Positions 37,315 to 47,218 of a stretch of DNA of 64,000 nt are shown here, piece by piece. The position numbers and the translations under genes are program-made. Position 1 is the first letter of the stretch; the number at the start of each line of letters is the position of its first letter. The DNA is from Vibrio tubiashii ATCC 19109 (GTDB lineage Bacteria > Pseudomonadota > Gammaproteobacteria > Enterobacterales > Vibrionaceae), in assembly GCF_000772105.1 (NCBI RefSeq), contig NZ_CP009354.1:620001-684000 (forward strand), written 5' to 3'. Under the pieces are notes generated by a model. That model saw nothing but the letters and a program-made list of their open reading frames with translations. It did not search any database and was not told where the DNA came from.

Positions 37315-38469
37315 ATGTCTGATCTAATCCAAAACGTAAAAACTTCTTTTCAACAAGCGTTGGGCTATGCACCAAGCCACATTATCCAAGCGCCGGGGCG
37401 CGTTAATTTGATCGGTGAGCATACCGACTACAATGATGGTTTTGTTCTGCCATGTGCCATTGATTACCAAACTGTCGTTGCAGCAGCTAAGCGTGACGAC
37501 AACATAGTCCGTGTCGTCTCGGTTGATTATGGCAATGAGCTTGATGAGTTTGATATCAGCCAAGAGATCATCTTTCAGCAAGATAAAATGTGGTCGAACT
37601 ACATTCGTGGTGTAGTGAAGTACCTTATCGCACGCGGATACGAGTTTAGTGGCGCGGATATTTCTGTCAGCGGTAACGTTCCTCAAGGCGCAGGGCTTAG
37701 CTCATCAGCAGCGCTTGAAGTGGTGATTGGTCAGACATTTAAGGTGCTTTATAACCTAGAAATCTCTCAGGCTGAGATCGCTCTTAATGGTCAGCAAGCT
37801 GAGAACGAATTTGTCGGATGTAACTGCGGCATTATGGACCAGATGATTTCTGCTGAAGGTAAAGAGAACCACGCAATGCTGCTTGATTGTCGCAGCCTAG
37901 AAACGCAGGCGGTTTCAATGCCTGAAAACATGTCAGTGGTGATCATTAACTCGAACAAAAAACGTGGATTGGTCGATAGCGAATACAACACTCGCCGTGA
38001 GCAATGTGAAGAAGCGGCTCGCATCTTTGGCGTAAAAGCATTGCGTGATGTCACTATTGAGCAGTTCAATGATAAGGCGTCTGAATTAGATGAGTTAGTA
38101 GCAAAGCGCGCGCGCCATGTGATCAGCGAGAACGACAGAACGGTAGAAGCGGCTGATGCGTTGCGTAATCACGACATGAAGCGCATCGGAGAGCTGATGG
38201 CACAATCCCATGCCTCTATGCGTGACGACTTTGAAATCACAGTCAAAGAGATCGACACCTTAGTTGAGATCGTTAAACAAGTGATCGGTGAGCAAGGTGG
38301 CGTTCGTATGACAGGAGGCGGTTTTGGTGGTTGTATTGTTGCGGTTATGCCACCTGAACTTGTAGAGCCAGTAAAAGCGGCGGTTGCAGCACAATATCAA
38401 GCTGCGATTGGGCTGAAAGAGTCTATCTACGTGTGCCAAGCTAAAAATGGCGCAGGTGTGGTGGAGTAA
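37315..38469 (+). CDS. galK: Galactokinase GalK
   Basis: A protein of 384 residues of the GHMP kinase family. It has the galactokinase signature [15 protein letters not shown] near residues 28-42, the ATP motif [14 protein letters not shown] near 122-135 and the [10 protein letters not shown] motif near the C-terminus. It phosphorylates galactose at C1. It is third in the gal operon, separated from galT by the palindromic repeat and followed 5 bases later by galM. Confidence 0.97.
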   Translation: MSDLIQNVKTSFQQALGYAPSHIIQAPGRVNLIGEHTDYNDGFVLPCAIDYQTVVAAAKRDDNIVRVVSVDYGNELDEFDISQEIIFQQDKMWSNYIRGVVKYLIARGYEFSGADISVSGNVPQGAGLSSSAALEVVIGQTFKVLYNLEISQAEIALNGQQAENEFVGCNCGIMDQMISAEGKENHAMLLDCRSLETQAVSMPENMSVVIINSNKKRGLVDSEYNTRREQCEEAARIFGVKALRDVTIEQFNDKASELDELVAKRARHVISENDRTVEAADALRNHDMKRIGELMAQSHASMRDDFEITVKEIDTLVEIVKQVIGEQGGVRMTGGGFGGCIVAVMPPELVEPVKAAVAAQYQAAIGLKESIYVCQAKNGAGVVE

Positions 38470-38474
38470 CTTAA

Positions 38475-39536
38475 ATGATGGCTCATCCTCTTTTTGAGAG
38501 TATGACTAAGCAGTTTGCCTATGATGGGCAGCCTGCTCAGTTAATCGAATTGACCAATGCTAGAGGGGTTAGCATTGTGTTGATGGACATCGGAGCTACA
38601 TGGCTCAGTTGTCGTTTACCTTTGGCGTGCGGGGAGCAGCGCGAAGTCTTGCTTGGTGTAGGGGCTATGGCTGACTTTGAGTGCCAACAAAGTTACATGG
38701 GGGTAACGGTTGGTCGCTATGCAAACCGCATTGCCAATGGTCTTTTTGATCTCGAAGGTCAGCAAGTTCAATTGGTAACGAATCAAGCAGGCAATTGCTT
38801 ACATGGTGGCGTCACTGGCTTTGATAAGCTGCGCTGGGACATTGTCGAGCAAAGCGCACAAAGGGTGACTTTTAGTTTCCAATCTCCAGATGGTGACCAA
38901 GGCTTCCCCGGTAATCTAAGTGTCTCTGTCACTTATCAGCTCGATAACGACGGCAGCGTCTCGATTGAATACTATGCTCACACCGACAAAGCAACGCCAG
39001 TCAATCTGACGAATCATGCCTACTTTAATCTCAATGGCGCGGGCAGCGAGTTAGACGCGCGCCATCATACTTTGAATATTTGTTCTGATTACTATTTGCC
39101 AACCAGCGATGTGGGGATTCCAATCGGTGAACTGGAAAGTGTGAGTGGCACTGGATTCGACTTTCGCGTGGCGAAAAGCATCACGCAAGACTTCTTGCAA
39201 GACGAACAACAGCAAGCGGCGAAAGGCTATGATCACAGCTATTGGTTTGAGCCAAACCGAGACAGAAATCTACCCGTTGCAAGCCTAGTTAGTGAAGACC
39301 GCTTAGTGACTATGCGAGTGTCAACCGATAAGCCCGCAATGCAGCTTTATACTGGTAATTGGTTAGCTGGAACCCCAGCGCGCGATGGGGAAGAATATGC
39401 AGACTACGCAGGCGTAGCATTGGAAACCCAATTTTTACCTGATTCGCCTAACCATCCCGAATGGCAGCAACCAAGTTGTATTCTCTACCCAGATCAGGAA
39501 TACAGGTATAAAACCACCTATCAGTTTGCTTTCTAA
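38475..39536 (+). CDS. galM: Aldose 1-epimerase (mutarotase) GalM
   Basis: A protein of 353 residues of the aldose epimerase family. A conserved NHAYFNL motif carrying the catalytic His lies near residue 178, and a conserved Glu sits in the ETQFLPDSPNHP segment near the C-terminus. It interconverts alpha and beta galactose before GalK acts. It begins 5 bases after galK and is last in the operon; no clear terminator follows. Confidence 0.95.
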   Translation: MMAHPLFESMTKQFAYDGQPAQLIELTNARGVSIVLMDIGATWLSCRLPLACGEQREVLLGVGAMADFECQQSYMGVTVGRYANRIANGLFDLEGQQVQLVTNQAGNCLHGGVTGFDKLRWDIVEQSAQRVTFSFQSPDGDQGFPGNLSVSVTYQLDNDGSVSIEYYAHTDKATPVNLTNHAYFNLNGAGSELDARHHTLNICSDYYLPTSDVGIPIGELESVSGTGFDFRVAKSITQDFLQDEQQQAAKGYDHSYWFEPNRDRNLPVASLVSEDRLVTMRVSTDKPAMQLYTGNWLAGTPARDGEEYADYAGVALETQFLPDSPNHPEWQQPSCILYPDQEYRYKTTYQFAF

Positions 39537-39586
39537 TTGAGCTTCGAAAGCACCACCTACTAATAACGCCAGTCTGATAACTGGCG

Positions 39587-39931
39587 TTAAAACCCTTCAA
39601 ATTCGTCAATCGCGGCTCTTGCTTCAGAAAGAGAACAACCCGACTGAGTAACGAGCTGATTGATTGTGATATTTGGTGACTCAGCAATGATGGCTGATAG
39701 ATCAACAACGGGAGTGGGCAAAGCTTTCTCTATCGCTTTCACAATCCACAATGTATCTTCCGTAACCAAGTGCTGTTTGAGTTCTCATAGCACTTGTTCC
39801 TCTCCGCTAAGCAACCAATGCCGAGAACGTCGGATACGCTTTACTTGGCAGCCATAACTAACAATCGCGCTGATAACCTGCGCTTTATCGTTAACGCGGT
39901 GAACAAAACTGTTTAACGGAACGGAAATCAT
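39587..39931 (-). pseudogene. Small gene with in-frame stop, like vibrio RRF-family protein
   Basis: Reading from ATG 39931 gives 48 sense codons, then TGA at 39787-39785, then a further 66 codons in the same frame to the stop at 39587. The joined product would be about 114 residues: an N-terminal part with KRIRRSRHWLLSGEE (about 31-45) and a C-terminal part with TINQLVTQSGCSLSEARAAI. I recall similar proteins in vibrios being annotated as ribosome recycling factor family, though they are much shorter than true RRF. One nonsense change, or a sequencing error, explains the break. Translation of the second half from TTG 39769 is possible but unsupported. Confidence 0.65.
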
Positions 39932-40039
39932 GGTGAGTCAATTAAGGGAATTAATAGATGCCACTTTATCGCAACACACCTCAAATCGCCACGCTCTCTA
40001 CTTTCCCGAGGAGTTGATAGATTTTCTCTATCTCGATTG

Positions 40040-40076
40040 ATAGTGATTCCCTATCAGAGCAATAGAAACGTTCAAA
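40040..40076 (+). promoter_or_regulatory. OxyR-type operator and promoter of ahpC
   Basis: ATAG, CTAT, ATAG and CAAA occur at 40040, 40051, 40062 and 40073, each separated by seven bases. Three of the four match the OxyR pattern ATAG-N7-CTAT-N7-ATAG-N7-CTAT. A TATAAC at 40103 is a plausible -10. From 40061 the sequence is repeated before ahpF. Confidence 0.65.
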
Positions 40077-40160
40077 TTTACCTATCAACCTGGTCAGGGC
40101 AATATAACTCCATCGACGCAAGGCAGCGTTCAAACACTAGATTAGAAAGAGAGTAAAATC

Positions 40161-40718
40161 ATGATCAACACACAAATCAAACCATTCTCAGCAACAGCAT
40201 TTAAAAACGGCGAGTTCGTAGATATCACAGAGCAAGACGTGAAAGGCAAATGGGCAGTATTCTTCTTCTACCCAGCTGATTTTACTTTCGTATGTCCAAC
40301 TGAGCTTGTAGACCTACAAGAGAAGTACGCTGAACTTCAATCACGTGGTGTAGAAGTTTACTCAGTATCAACGGATACTCACTTCTCACACAAAGCGTGG
40401 CACGATACTTCTGACAAGATCGGTACTATCGAATACTTCATGGTAGGTGACCAAACTGGCACTATCACTAACAACTTCAACGTGATGCGTGAAGGTCAAG
40501 GTCTTGCTGACCGTGCTACTTTCCTAATCGACCCAGAAGGTACTATCCAAGCAATGGAAATCACTGCTGAAGGTATCGGTCGTGACGCAGAAGACTTACT
40601 ACGTAAAGTTAAAGCAGCACAGTACGTTGCAGCAAACCCAGGTGAAGTTTGCCCAGCGAAATGGAAAGAAGGTGAAGAGACTCTAGCGCCATCTCTAGAC
40701 CTAGTAGGTAAAATCTAA
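40161..40718 (+). CDS. ahpC: Alkyl hydroperoxide reductase AhpC (2-Cys peroxiredoxin)
   Basis: A protein of 185 residues of the AhpC/Prx family. The peroxidatic Cys45 lies in DFTFVCPTE and the resolving Cys164 in GEVCPAKW. It reduces H2O2 and organic peroxides and is re-reduced by AhpF, encoded downstream. Codon choice is strongly biased, suggesting high expression. It has its own OxyR-type promoter, so ahpC and ahpF can be expressed separately. Confidence 0.96.
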   Translation: MINTQIKPFSATAFKNGEFVDITEQDVKGKWAVFFFYPADFTFVCPTELVDLQEKYAELQSRGVEVYSVSTDTHFSHKAWHDTSDKIGTIEYFMVGDQTGTITNNFNVMREGQGLADRATFLIDPEGTIQAMEITAEGIGRDAEDLLRKVKAAQYVAANPGEVCPAKWKEGEETLAPSLDLVGKI

Positions 40719-40739
40719 CCTTATTACCAGGTTTGTACA

Positions 40740-40820
40740 GGTATGCCTTGCTCTGCTCCTATTGAGCTTGGCATACCGCCTTTAATGATAAAGCCATACC
40801 CGAATAGGGTGTGGCTTTTT
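40740..40820 (+). terminator. Stem-loops after ahpC
   Basis: GGTATGCC (40740) pairs with GGCATACC (40770), and AAAGCCATACCC (40790) pairs with GGGTGTGGCTTT (40807), the latter followed by T residues. The second is a good intrinsic terminator; it makes a separate ahpF promoter necessary. Confidence 0.65.
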
Positions 40821-40867
40821 GCGTTTGATTTTTTGCAGAAAAGAATGTTGATGGCGTGGGATTTTCG

Positions 40868-40904
40868 ATAGGTTTTGCCTACCAAACTAATAGAAACGTT
40901 CAAA
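40868..40904 (+). promoter_or_regulatory. OxyR-type operator and promoter of ahpF
   Basis: ATAG, CTAC, ATAG and CAAA at 40868, 40879, 40890 and 40901 keep the seven-base spacing of an OxyR site. Bases 40889-40914 equal 40061-40086 before ahpC exactly, and similarity continues through AGGGCAATATA to about 40947. Confidence 0.6.
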
Positions 40905-40989
40905 TTTACCTATCTACGACCGCAGGGCAATATAGCTCCATCAGCGCAGTAGAGCGCATCTGAATCACAAATGAATAGTAGGTAATATC

Positions 40990-42582
40990 ATGTTAGACCA
41001 AGCGATGAAGCAGCAGCTTAAAGCATACCTAGAAAACTTAAAAACAGACGTTCAGCTTGTATTGAGCCTTGATGAAAGCGAAACAGCAAGCAAGCTCCAA
41101 GCACTGGCGGATGATATCGCTTCACTGACAGACAAAATCCAAGTAACGCGTGACGACAACGCAAGCTCACGCAAACCAATTATGCAGGTTGTGAACCAAA
41201 CACAAGGGACAGCGATTGGTTTTGCAGGCTTGCCAATGGGTCACGAGTTTACTTCACTGGTTCTCGCTCTTCTTCACAGCGGCGGCCACCCAATCAAGCT
41301 AGAAGCGGAAGTGATTGAGCAGATCAAGCAGCTAGACCAAGCACTAAACGTGGAAATCTTTATTTCACTATCATGCCAAAACTGTCCTGAAGTGGTTCAG
41401 GCGTTCAACATGATGTCTGCGATTAACCCACTAATCAACACAACCATGATTGATGGTGCTGCATTCCAAGATGAAGTGAAATCACGCGATATCATGGCGG
41501 TGCCTAGTGTCTTCATCAACGGTGAGCTGTTTGGTCAAGGCCGTATGTCATTGGCTGAGATTCTTAACAAAGTTGATTCCGGTGCAGCAGCGAAAAAAGC
41601 AGCCAGCCTAAACGAACAAGCACCATTTGATGTTTTGGTTGTTGGCGGTGGTCCTGCGGGTTCTTCAGCAGCAATCTACGCAGCACGTAAAGGCATTCGC
41701 ACAGGTGTCGTCGCTGAGCGTTTCGGTGGTCAGGCGATGGATACGATGGCGATTGAGAACTTTATCTCAGTCAAAGCGACAACCGGTCCTAAGCTGGTTG
41801 CGAGTCTAGAAGAGCACGTTAAAGAATACGGCGTGGAAGTAATGACTGAGCAACGCGCAGCCAACATTATCGATGCAGAGCAGACTGAAGATGGTTACAT
41901 CCATGTTGAGCTTGAAAGCGGCGCAGTACTAAAAGCTCGCACAGTGATTACCAGTACAGGTGCACGCTGGCGTGAAATGAATGTTCCTGGTGAGCAAGAG
42001 TATCGCAACAAAGGGGTTGCTTACTGCCCACACTGTGATGGTCCATTATTTAAAGGCAAGAAAACAGCGGTAATCGGTGGTGGTAATTCAGGTATTGAAG
42101 CGGCGATTGACTTAGCCGGTATTGTTGAACATGTTACCGTTCTGGAGTTTGCAGACACCCTACGTGCTGACCAAGTTCTGATCGATAAAGCCAATGCGAC
42201 ACCTAATATTGAAATCATCAAGATGGCGCAAACCACACAAGTGCTAGGCGACGGCAACCGTGTTACTGGTTTGGAATACCAAGACCGCAACACAGGTGAG
42301 ATTAAGAAAATCGAGTTAGCCGGTATCTTTGTTCAAATTGGCCTAATGCCAAACAGCGAATGGTTGAAAGGTACTAAGGTTGAGCTTTCACCACGCGGTG
42401 AAATTGAAATCGATGCGCACGGTGCAACTACGATGAGCGGTGTCTTTGCTGCGGGTGACGTAACCACAGTGCCGTACAAGCAAATCATCATCGCCATGGG
42501 TGAGGGTGCTAAAGCAAGCTTAGGCGCGTTCGATTATCTAATTCGCACACCTGCTCCAGCAAAGGTTGCTGAAACGGCGTAA
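40990..42582 (+). CDS. ahpF: Alkyl hydroperoxide reductase subunit F
   Basis: A protein of 530 residues. The N-terminal domain holds a thioredoxin-like CQNC at residues 129-132, then a thioredoxin-reductase-like part with FAD motif [10 protein letters not shown] (from about 218) and redox CPHC at 346-349. It passes electrons from NADH or NADPH to AhpC. It has its own OxyR-type promoter. A terminator lies after a MITE-like element downstream. Confidence 0.96.
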   Translation: MLDQAMKQQLKAYLENLKTDVQLVLSLDESETASKLQALADDIASLTDKIQVTRDDNASSRKPIMQVVNQTQGTAIGFAGLPMGHEFTSLVLALLHSGGHPIKLEAEVIEQIKQLDQALNVEIFISLSCQNCPEVVQAFNMMSAINPLINTTMIDGAAFQDEVKSRDIMAVPSVFINGELFGQGRMSLAEILNKVDSGAAAKKAASLNEQAPFDVLVVGGGPAGSSAAIYAARKGIRTGVVAERFGGQAMDTMAIENFISVKATTGPKLVASLEEHVKEYGVEVMTEQRAANIIDAEQTEDGYIHVELESGAVLKARTVITSTGARWREMNVPGEQEYRNKGVAYCPHCDGPLFKGKKTAVIGGGNSGIEAAIDLAGIVEHVTVLEFADTLRADQVLIDKANATPNIEIIKMAQTTQVLGDGNRVTGLEYQDRNTGEIKKIELAGIFVQIGLMPNSEWLKGTKVELSPRGEIEIDAHGATTMSGVFAAGDVTTVPYKQIIIAMGEGAKASLGAFDYLIRTPAPAKVAETA

Positions 42583-42589
42583 AGAGTTC

Positions 42590-42754
42590 GATACCAACCC
42601 GAACAAATATCTGGTCATCCTTGCTTGCTAAAATCGCTGATAGCATCGTTATAGATTTTGTAGTTAGAACAACTAGCTAGCTGCAATCTATGCCTTGCTC
42701 TAAGCGATTTTTTCAGCGCAATTCTCTGACCACCTATTTATCCCGATTGGTATT
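42590..42754. mobile_element. MITE-like palindromic element
   Basis: A 165-base non-coding stretch whose ends form an imperfect inverted repeat of about 28 bases: GATACCAACCCGAAC... at the left and ...CCCGATTGGTATT at the right, with GGTCA and TGACC at the inner end of each arm. Internal symmetry includes ATAGATT and AATCTAT. No transposase frame is present. I recall similar sequences as very frequent intergenic repeats in vibrios. Confidence 0.65.
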
Positions 42755-42800
42755 ATCCCTGTCCATATTCATTTGCAAACATTTTGTCGGTAATTTCGAC

Positions 42801-42833
42801 GCCACTTCCAAGCGATTGGAAGTGGCTTTTTTT
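42801..42833 (+). terminator. Terminator after ahpF
   Basis: GCCACTTCCAA and TTGGAAGTGGC form an 11-bp stem with a 4-base loop, followed by seven T. It faces the + strand only, so it ends the ahpF transcript beyond the MITE-like element. Confidence 0.85.
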
Positions 42834-42844
42834 GTGTGCAGAGA

Positions 42845-43735
42845 CTACTTACCCTCAAACCATTTCTGAGTGAATTCGATAAAAGCGGCAAGCTTGCTGC
42901 TGCTGCGCAGTTGCGGTGGGTAGATGAGATAAATATTGCTTCTGGCAATAAAGTAATTCGGCAGTAGCTGTTCTAATTGTCCGCTGTCTAAAGAAGGCTG
43001 CACCAAGTAGCTTGGCATTTTTATAACCCCCTTGCCTTGTTGCGCGGCAGTCAGAAGCAGTAAGTTGTCGTTTATCAGCATATCGCCATTCGTTTCGACC
43101 TCAATGCTCTTGGTACTATCGACAAACTGCCAGCGACGTAAGTTGGGATCGGACAAACAGTTGTGATGGACCAGTTCGTCTGGGTGACTGGGTACGCCAT
43201 GTTTTTCAAGGTATTCAGGTGACGCGCAGCAGATGTGTTGATAAGGAATAAGCTTTTTCGCCACCATATTATCTGGAGGGTTGTTGGTGGCTCTTATCGC
43301 TAAGTCAAAATGACTTTTGGTTAGGTCTTCACGGTTATAACCAACATCAAGATCAAACTCGATTTCTGGGTATTGTTGCTGAAATTGATGACAAATATCG
43401 ATCAAGAAACGGTGGCTAAAAATGGTGGGCGCAGTAATTCGAAGTAGGCCACTGACATCGCTTTTGGTGTGGTCGAGCTCTTTTTCTAACTCGACGATCG
43501 ATGTATTAATAAACTGCATCTTAGCCAGAATTTTTTCTCCCGCTGCAGTTAGGCGCACATTGCGTGTCGAACGAATCAGTAGACTTGTATCTAATTCTTG
43601 CTCTAGCTGATTGATTTGTGAAGAAAGGTAGCTGCGTGAAATGCCTAAATTTTCCGCGGCCTTAGAAAAGCTGAGTTGCTTTGCGACTTCACTAAACAAC
43701 GCATATCGTTCAAAGCGTTTGTGCATCTTCTGCAT
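42845..43735 (-). CDS. LysR-family regulator
   Basis: A protein of 296 residues with a LysR helix-turn-helix (about 8-65; LSFSKAAENLGISRSYLSSQI) and a C-terminal binding domain. It resembles the CrgA/PA-type LysR branch that controls a neighbouring oxidoreductase. It is divergent from the aldo/keto reductase gene at 43941, so that gene is the likely target. The start at 43735 follows CAGGTGAG; ATG 43726 is also possible. Confidence 0.85.
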   Translation of the reverse strand: MQKMHKRFERYALFSEVAKQLSFSKAAENLGISRSYLSSQINQLEQELDTSLLIRSTRNVRLTAAGEKILAKMQFINTSIVELEKELDHTKSDVSGLLRITAPTIFSHRFLIDICHQFQQQYPEIEFDLDVGYNREDLTKSHFDLAIRATNNPPDNMVAKKLIPYQHICCASPEYLEKHGVPSHPDELVHHNCLSDPNLRRWQFVDSTKSIEVETNGDMLINDNLLLLTAAQQGKGVIKMPSYLVQPSLDSGQLEQLLPNYFIARSNIYLIYPPQLRSSSKLAAFIEFTQKWFEGK

Positions 43736-43940
43736 ATCTGACTCACCTGAGTTCTTGAATCTGTCGTTAATTATATCGTTCTATATAGGAAATTAAATCT
43801 CTTCTATTGTGCTGTATATCGAATTATCTTTTCTTGTTAGCTAGTTTAATCCCTCGCTTTAGTACCAGTATACTGAGTGCAGAACAGATTAAACTCACTG
43901 CAATATTGCAATGGTGAGGTCTATAAATCAGGGGATAGAG

Positions 43941-44822
43941 ATGAATAAGACACATCCGGTGTTTTCACCAATGATCCAAGGTTACTGGCGTATGGCTGAG
44001 TGGGGAATGAATACCCAACAGCAGCTGTCGTTTGTTAAGCAGCACCTAGAGCTAGGCATTACGACGGTAGACCACGCGCCTGTTTACGGCCCAGACTCTG
44101 CGTGTGAGCGTATGTTTGGTCAAGTGTTGGCATTAGATAGCAGTTTGCGCGATCAAATTGAGATCGTCTCTAAATGCGGAATTTACCGTGGTGAAGATCC
44201 TCAGGTTAACCATTACAACAGTGGTAAAGCCGCCATTATTGAATCCGTTGATCAATCGTTAACTCGACTCAATACCGATCATCTAGATGTGTTACTCCTG
44301 CATCGCCCTGACTTACTCATGGATGCTGATGAAGCGGCTGAAGCATTCGCTCAGTTAAAAGCAGCGGGTAAAGTAAAACATTTCGGTGTGTCTAACTTTA
44401 CCCCTGCTCAGTTTGCTCTATTGCAATCAAGAGTTGAGCAGCCATTGATCACTAACCAAGTCGAGATCAATCCGGTCAACCTGCAAATGACGGAAGATGG
44501 CACGCTAGACCAATTACAGCAACATCGCGTGCAACCAATGGCGTGGTCTTGTCTCGCTGGTGGGCGTATCTTCAGTGAAGAGAGTGAACAGATGGATCGC
44601 ATTCGTCACAGCTTGACACAAGTGGCGCAAGAAATCGGCGCAAGTTCGATCGACCAAGTCATTTTTGCATGGGTATTGCGTTTACCTTCCAACCCAATCC
44701 CAATCTTGGGCAGTGGAAACATTGAGCGTGTTCACGCTGCGGTTGGCGCGCTTGAACTGTCATTGACCAATGAACAGTGGTACCGAATTTGGGTTGCATC
44801 GAAAGGTCATGGTGTGGCTTAA
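43941..44822 (+). CDS. ydhF: YdhF-like aldo/keto reductase
   Basis: A protein of 293 residues from ATG 43941, which has GGGATAGAG upstream; a GTG at 43911 is in frame but less likely. It is like E. coli YdhF in length and in motifs such as TTVDHAPVYG, KCGIYRG, LLHRPDLLMDADE and GVSNFTPAQFALLQSR. It has the AKR Asp-Tyr-Lys-His pattern. It is an NADPH-dependent reductase with unknown substrate. A bidirectional terminator separates it from galR. Confidence 0.88.
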   Translation: MNKTHPVFSPMIQGYWRMAEWGMNTQQQLSFVKQHLELGITTVDHAPVYGPDSACERMFGQVLALDSSLRDQIEIVSKCGIYRGEDPQVNHYNSGKAAIIESVDQSLTRLNTDHLDVLLLHRPDLLMDADEAAEAFAQLKAAGKVKHFGVSNFTPAQFALLQSRVEQPLITNQVEINPVNLQMTEDGTLDQLQQHRVQPMAWSCLAGGRIFSEESEQMDRIRHSLTQVAQEIGASSIDQVIFAWVLRLPSNPIPILGSGNIERVHAAVGALELSLTNEQWYRIWVASKGHGVA

Positions 44823-44836
44823 ATGCCTAAAACAAC

Positions 44837-44862
44837 AAAGGCGTTACTCAGGTAACGCCTTT
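44837..44862. terminator. Bidirectional terminator between ydhF-like gene and galR
   Basis: AAAGGCGTTAC and GTAACGCCTTT form an 11-bp stem with a 4-base loop, with AACA/TGTT flanks. It serves both converging genes. Confidence 0.85.
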
Positions 44863-44874
44863 GTTTTATTACGT

Positions 44875-45876
44875 TTAGGTCACTTTCTCAACTGAATTGC
44901 GGCGTACTAAGGTCGGCGTGAACATCAGCGCCTCTTCGTTTGAGCTTTGCTCTTTGGCTAGATTAAGCGCTAAACGCGCCGCTCGTTCTGCCATCATGGC
45001 GATTGGATAGCGGATAGTTGTGAGACGAGGGCTGACATAGCGAGCGATCAAGCCATCATCAAAACCAAGCATTGAAATTTGATCCGGCACCTTGATGCCA
45101 TTTTCGTCTAGCACCGACAGCGCACCCGCGGCCATGTAGTCGTTGTAGGCTACAACGCCAGTGATGTCTAAAGATTTAGTCAGCAGATTTGTCATGGCAA
45201 CTTCACCGCCATCGTTGTTCGGCTCACCATATTCAATATAGCTTTGCGGAAGTTCGATATTGTTGTCTCGTAGTGCTTGCAAGTAACCATCAACACGTTG
45301 ATCCGAGTCTTCAATACGATGCGCTGAAGCGACGCAAGCTATCTTAGTATGACCATGGCGGATAAGGTATTCCGTGGCGAGGTAGGCACCCCGGCGGTTG
45401 TCTAAAGCAATGCAGCGCTCGGCCATTTCAGGAATGTGGCGATTGATAAAAACCAGGCCTTTGACTTCTTTGGCATAGCCGATCAATTCTTCATCTGACA
45501 AACCTTTCGAGTGAATAACCAAGGCATCGCAACGGTTGTTGATCAATAGCTCAATCGCCTTTCGCTCTTCCTCTGGACTGTGGTAGCCGTTGCCGATCAA
45601 GATATGTTTACCGTGTTCATGGGCAACATTGTCGACTGCTTTAACTAAAGTGCCAAAAAAAGGATCAGATACATCGCCAACTAATACCCCAACCGTATTA
45701 CTGCTTTGGCTTACCAAGGCTTTTGCGGCGGCATTTGGTCGATAGCCGAGTTTGGCCATCGCCTGTGTCACTGAAGCAATCGATGCTTTGCTCGCTTTTG
45801 GTGATTTGTTAATGACCCGAGAAACAGTCGCGATTGATACGCCCGCTTCTTTGGCGACATCTTTAATAGTTGCCAT
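44875..45876 (-). CDS. galR: GalR, LacI-family galactose repressor
   Basis: A protein of 333 residues with a LacI-type helix-turn-helix, ATIKDVAKEAGVSIATVSRV, and a sugar-binding domain. It is close to E. coli GalR over its length, for example GVLVGDVSDPFFG, LIGNGYH and the PRLTTIRYPI segment near the C-terminus. Predicted operators GTGGAAACGTTTACAC occur before galE and in the ABC promoter, and a partial site GTGTAAACGTT is at 46000, ahead of galR itself. Genes controlled are therefore likely gal, the importer, lacZ and galR. Confidence 0.92.
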   Translation of the reverse strand: MATIKDVAKEAGVSIATVSRVINKSPKASKASIASVTQAMAKLGYRPNAAAKALVSQSSNTVGVLVGDVSDPFFGTLVKAVDNVAHEHGKHILIGNGYHSPEEERKAIELLINNRCDALVIHSKGLSDEELIGYAKEVKGLVFINRHIPEMAERCIALDNRRGAYLATEYLIRHGHTKIACVASAHRIEDSDQRVDGYLQALRDNNIELPQSYIEYGEPNNDGGEVAMTNLLTKSLDITGVVAYNDYMAAGALSVLDENGIKVPDQISMLGFDDGLIARYVSPRLTTIRYPIAMMAERAARLALNLAKEQSSNEEALMFTPTLVRRNSVEKVT

Positions 45877-45999
45877 GTGTGACCTCGAAAAATACTCCTA
45901 GGGTTATTTAACCCTTTGAATGTAAATAAGGCAAATTGTATAGCATTCAGTTTCTTGAAATGCGATCTTTACCACTTGCAATATAAGCGATTGCTGATA

Positions 46000-46386
<387 letters not shown>

Positions 46387-46415
46387 AGTTCTCTTTTCGG
46401 CTGAGGGTTTTTTTA

Positions 46416-46976
46416 TTAGGTTCTTGCTTCAGCCACCAGAGCATCAATTGTGTTGTGGTGCTCTGGTTTTACTCCTGCCAAATTGCCATATTTGGGCTGA
46501 TGGCGATCATTCTCCAATGGAAAGTTCCAGCCAATGGTATGTTCTACAAACTGCTTGGCAAACTGCTCGGAAATTTCTAGACACCCCGCGAGTACAGTAT
46601 CGACGTAAGTCTGCATGATAGGGCTCAATGAACAGGGTGGTTCAGGGTTGTCTTTGATGTAAACCCACACATGATCGTTTGTCGATAATGCTAGTTCAGC
46701 ATCAAGTTTATCCGCTGAGATTAAAACTCGCTGATACCCTCGTTCTCGAATGTCGAATTCTTGCAGTCCTTCATCGCTGACTTCCAGCAAAACCCCATTG
46801 ACCTGTCCCTGTCCTTTGTCTACCACCAGTGGCGATAGAATATAGCTATCATCGACTTTGCCCCAGTAACGCTTGAAGCCATGTGCGGTAGCGGGAATCG
46901 CTGCGGAAGTTTGGCCAGTCAGTTGTCGTGAGGCAGAGTTCATCAGACTGCCGTAGCCAAAGATATAGTTTGCCAT
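46416..46976 (-). CDS. Gamma-glutamylcyclotransferase-like protein
   Basis: A protein of 186 residues from ATG 46976 with GGAGAG upstream. It begins with the GGCT-fold signature FGYGSLM (about residues 5-11), and has a conserved Glu/Arg-Gly-Tyr segment (REGYQR-like, here IRERGYQRV). Members break gamma-glutamyl peptides or do related transfers. The actual substrate is unknown. It is convergent with ygjH. Confidence 0.82.
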   Translation of the reverse strand: MANYIFGYGSLMNSASRQLTGQTSAAIPATAHGFKRYWGKVDDSYILSPLVVDKGQGQVNGVLLEVSDEGLQEFDIRERGYQRVLISADKLDAELALSTNDHVWVYIKDNPEPPCSLSPIMQTYVDTVLAGCLEISEQFAKQFVEHTIGWNFPLENDRHQPKYGNLAGVKPEHHNTIDALVAEART

Positions 46977-47067
46977 TCTGCTCTCCTTATTGATTGGCAT
47001 GATCAGCTGAGTTCTAAACTAGCGACTTTTCGAGATAAAAGTAAGTGATACAAATTGTTTCATTAAG

Positions 47068-47102
47068 GTCATAATGACATGTATTTATTGTGTCATTATG
47101 AC
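47068..47102. promoter_or_regulatory. Two NorR-type sites before nnrS
   Basis: GTCATAATGAC at 47068-47078 and GTCATTATGAC at 47092-47102 are each palindromes of the form GTCA-N3-TGAC, the known core of NorR sites. Their centres are 24 bases apart, upstream of a sigma-54-type promoter. Confidence 0.65.
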
Positions 47103-47157
47103 TTTAAATGGAGTAATTAGAGCGCTGAAAGCAAGAGTCTATAAAGGTTTAACAAAC

Positions 47158-47173
47158 TGGAACACTTCTTGCG
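47158..47173 (+). promoter_or_regulatory. Sigma-54-type promoter of nnrS
   Basis: TGGAACACTTCTTGCG fits the -24/-12 pattern TGGCACG-N4-TTGCW with only the C at the fourth position and a purine changed. Transcription would start near 47185, just ahead of the GTG start at 47219. Confidence 0.65.
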
Positions 47174-47218
47174 ATAGTGAAACAAGTTAGAGATTTAAAT
47201 TTGTTTAGGAGTATTTCA

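Noticed and set aside
39785..39787. In-frame TGA read as selenocysteine
   Set aside because: No conserved redox context around the codon and no obvious SECIS-like hairpin just downstream; a nonsense mutation is simpler.
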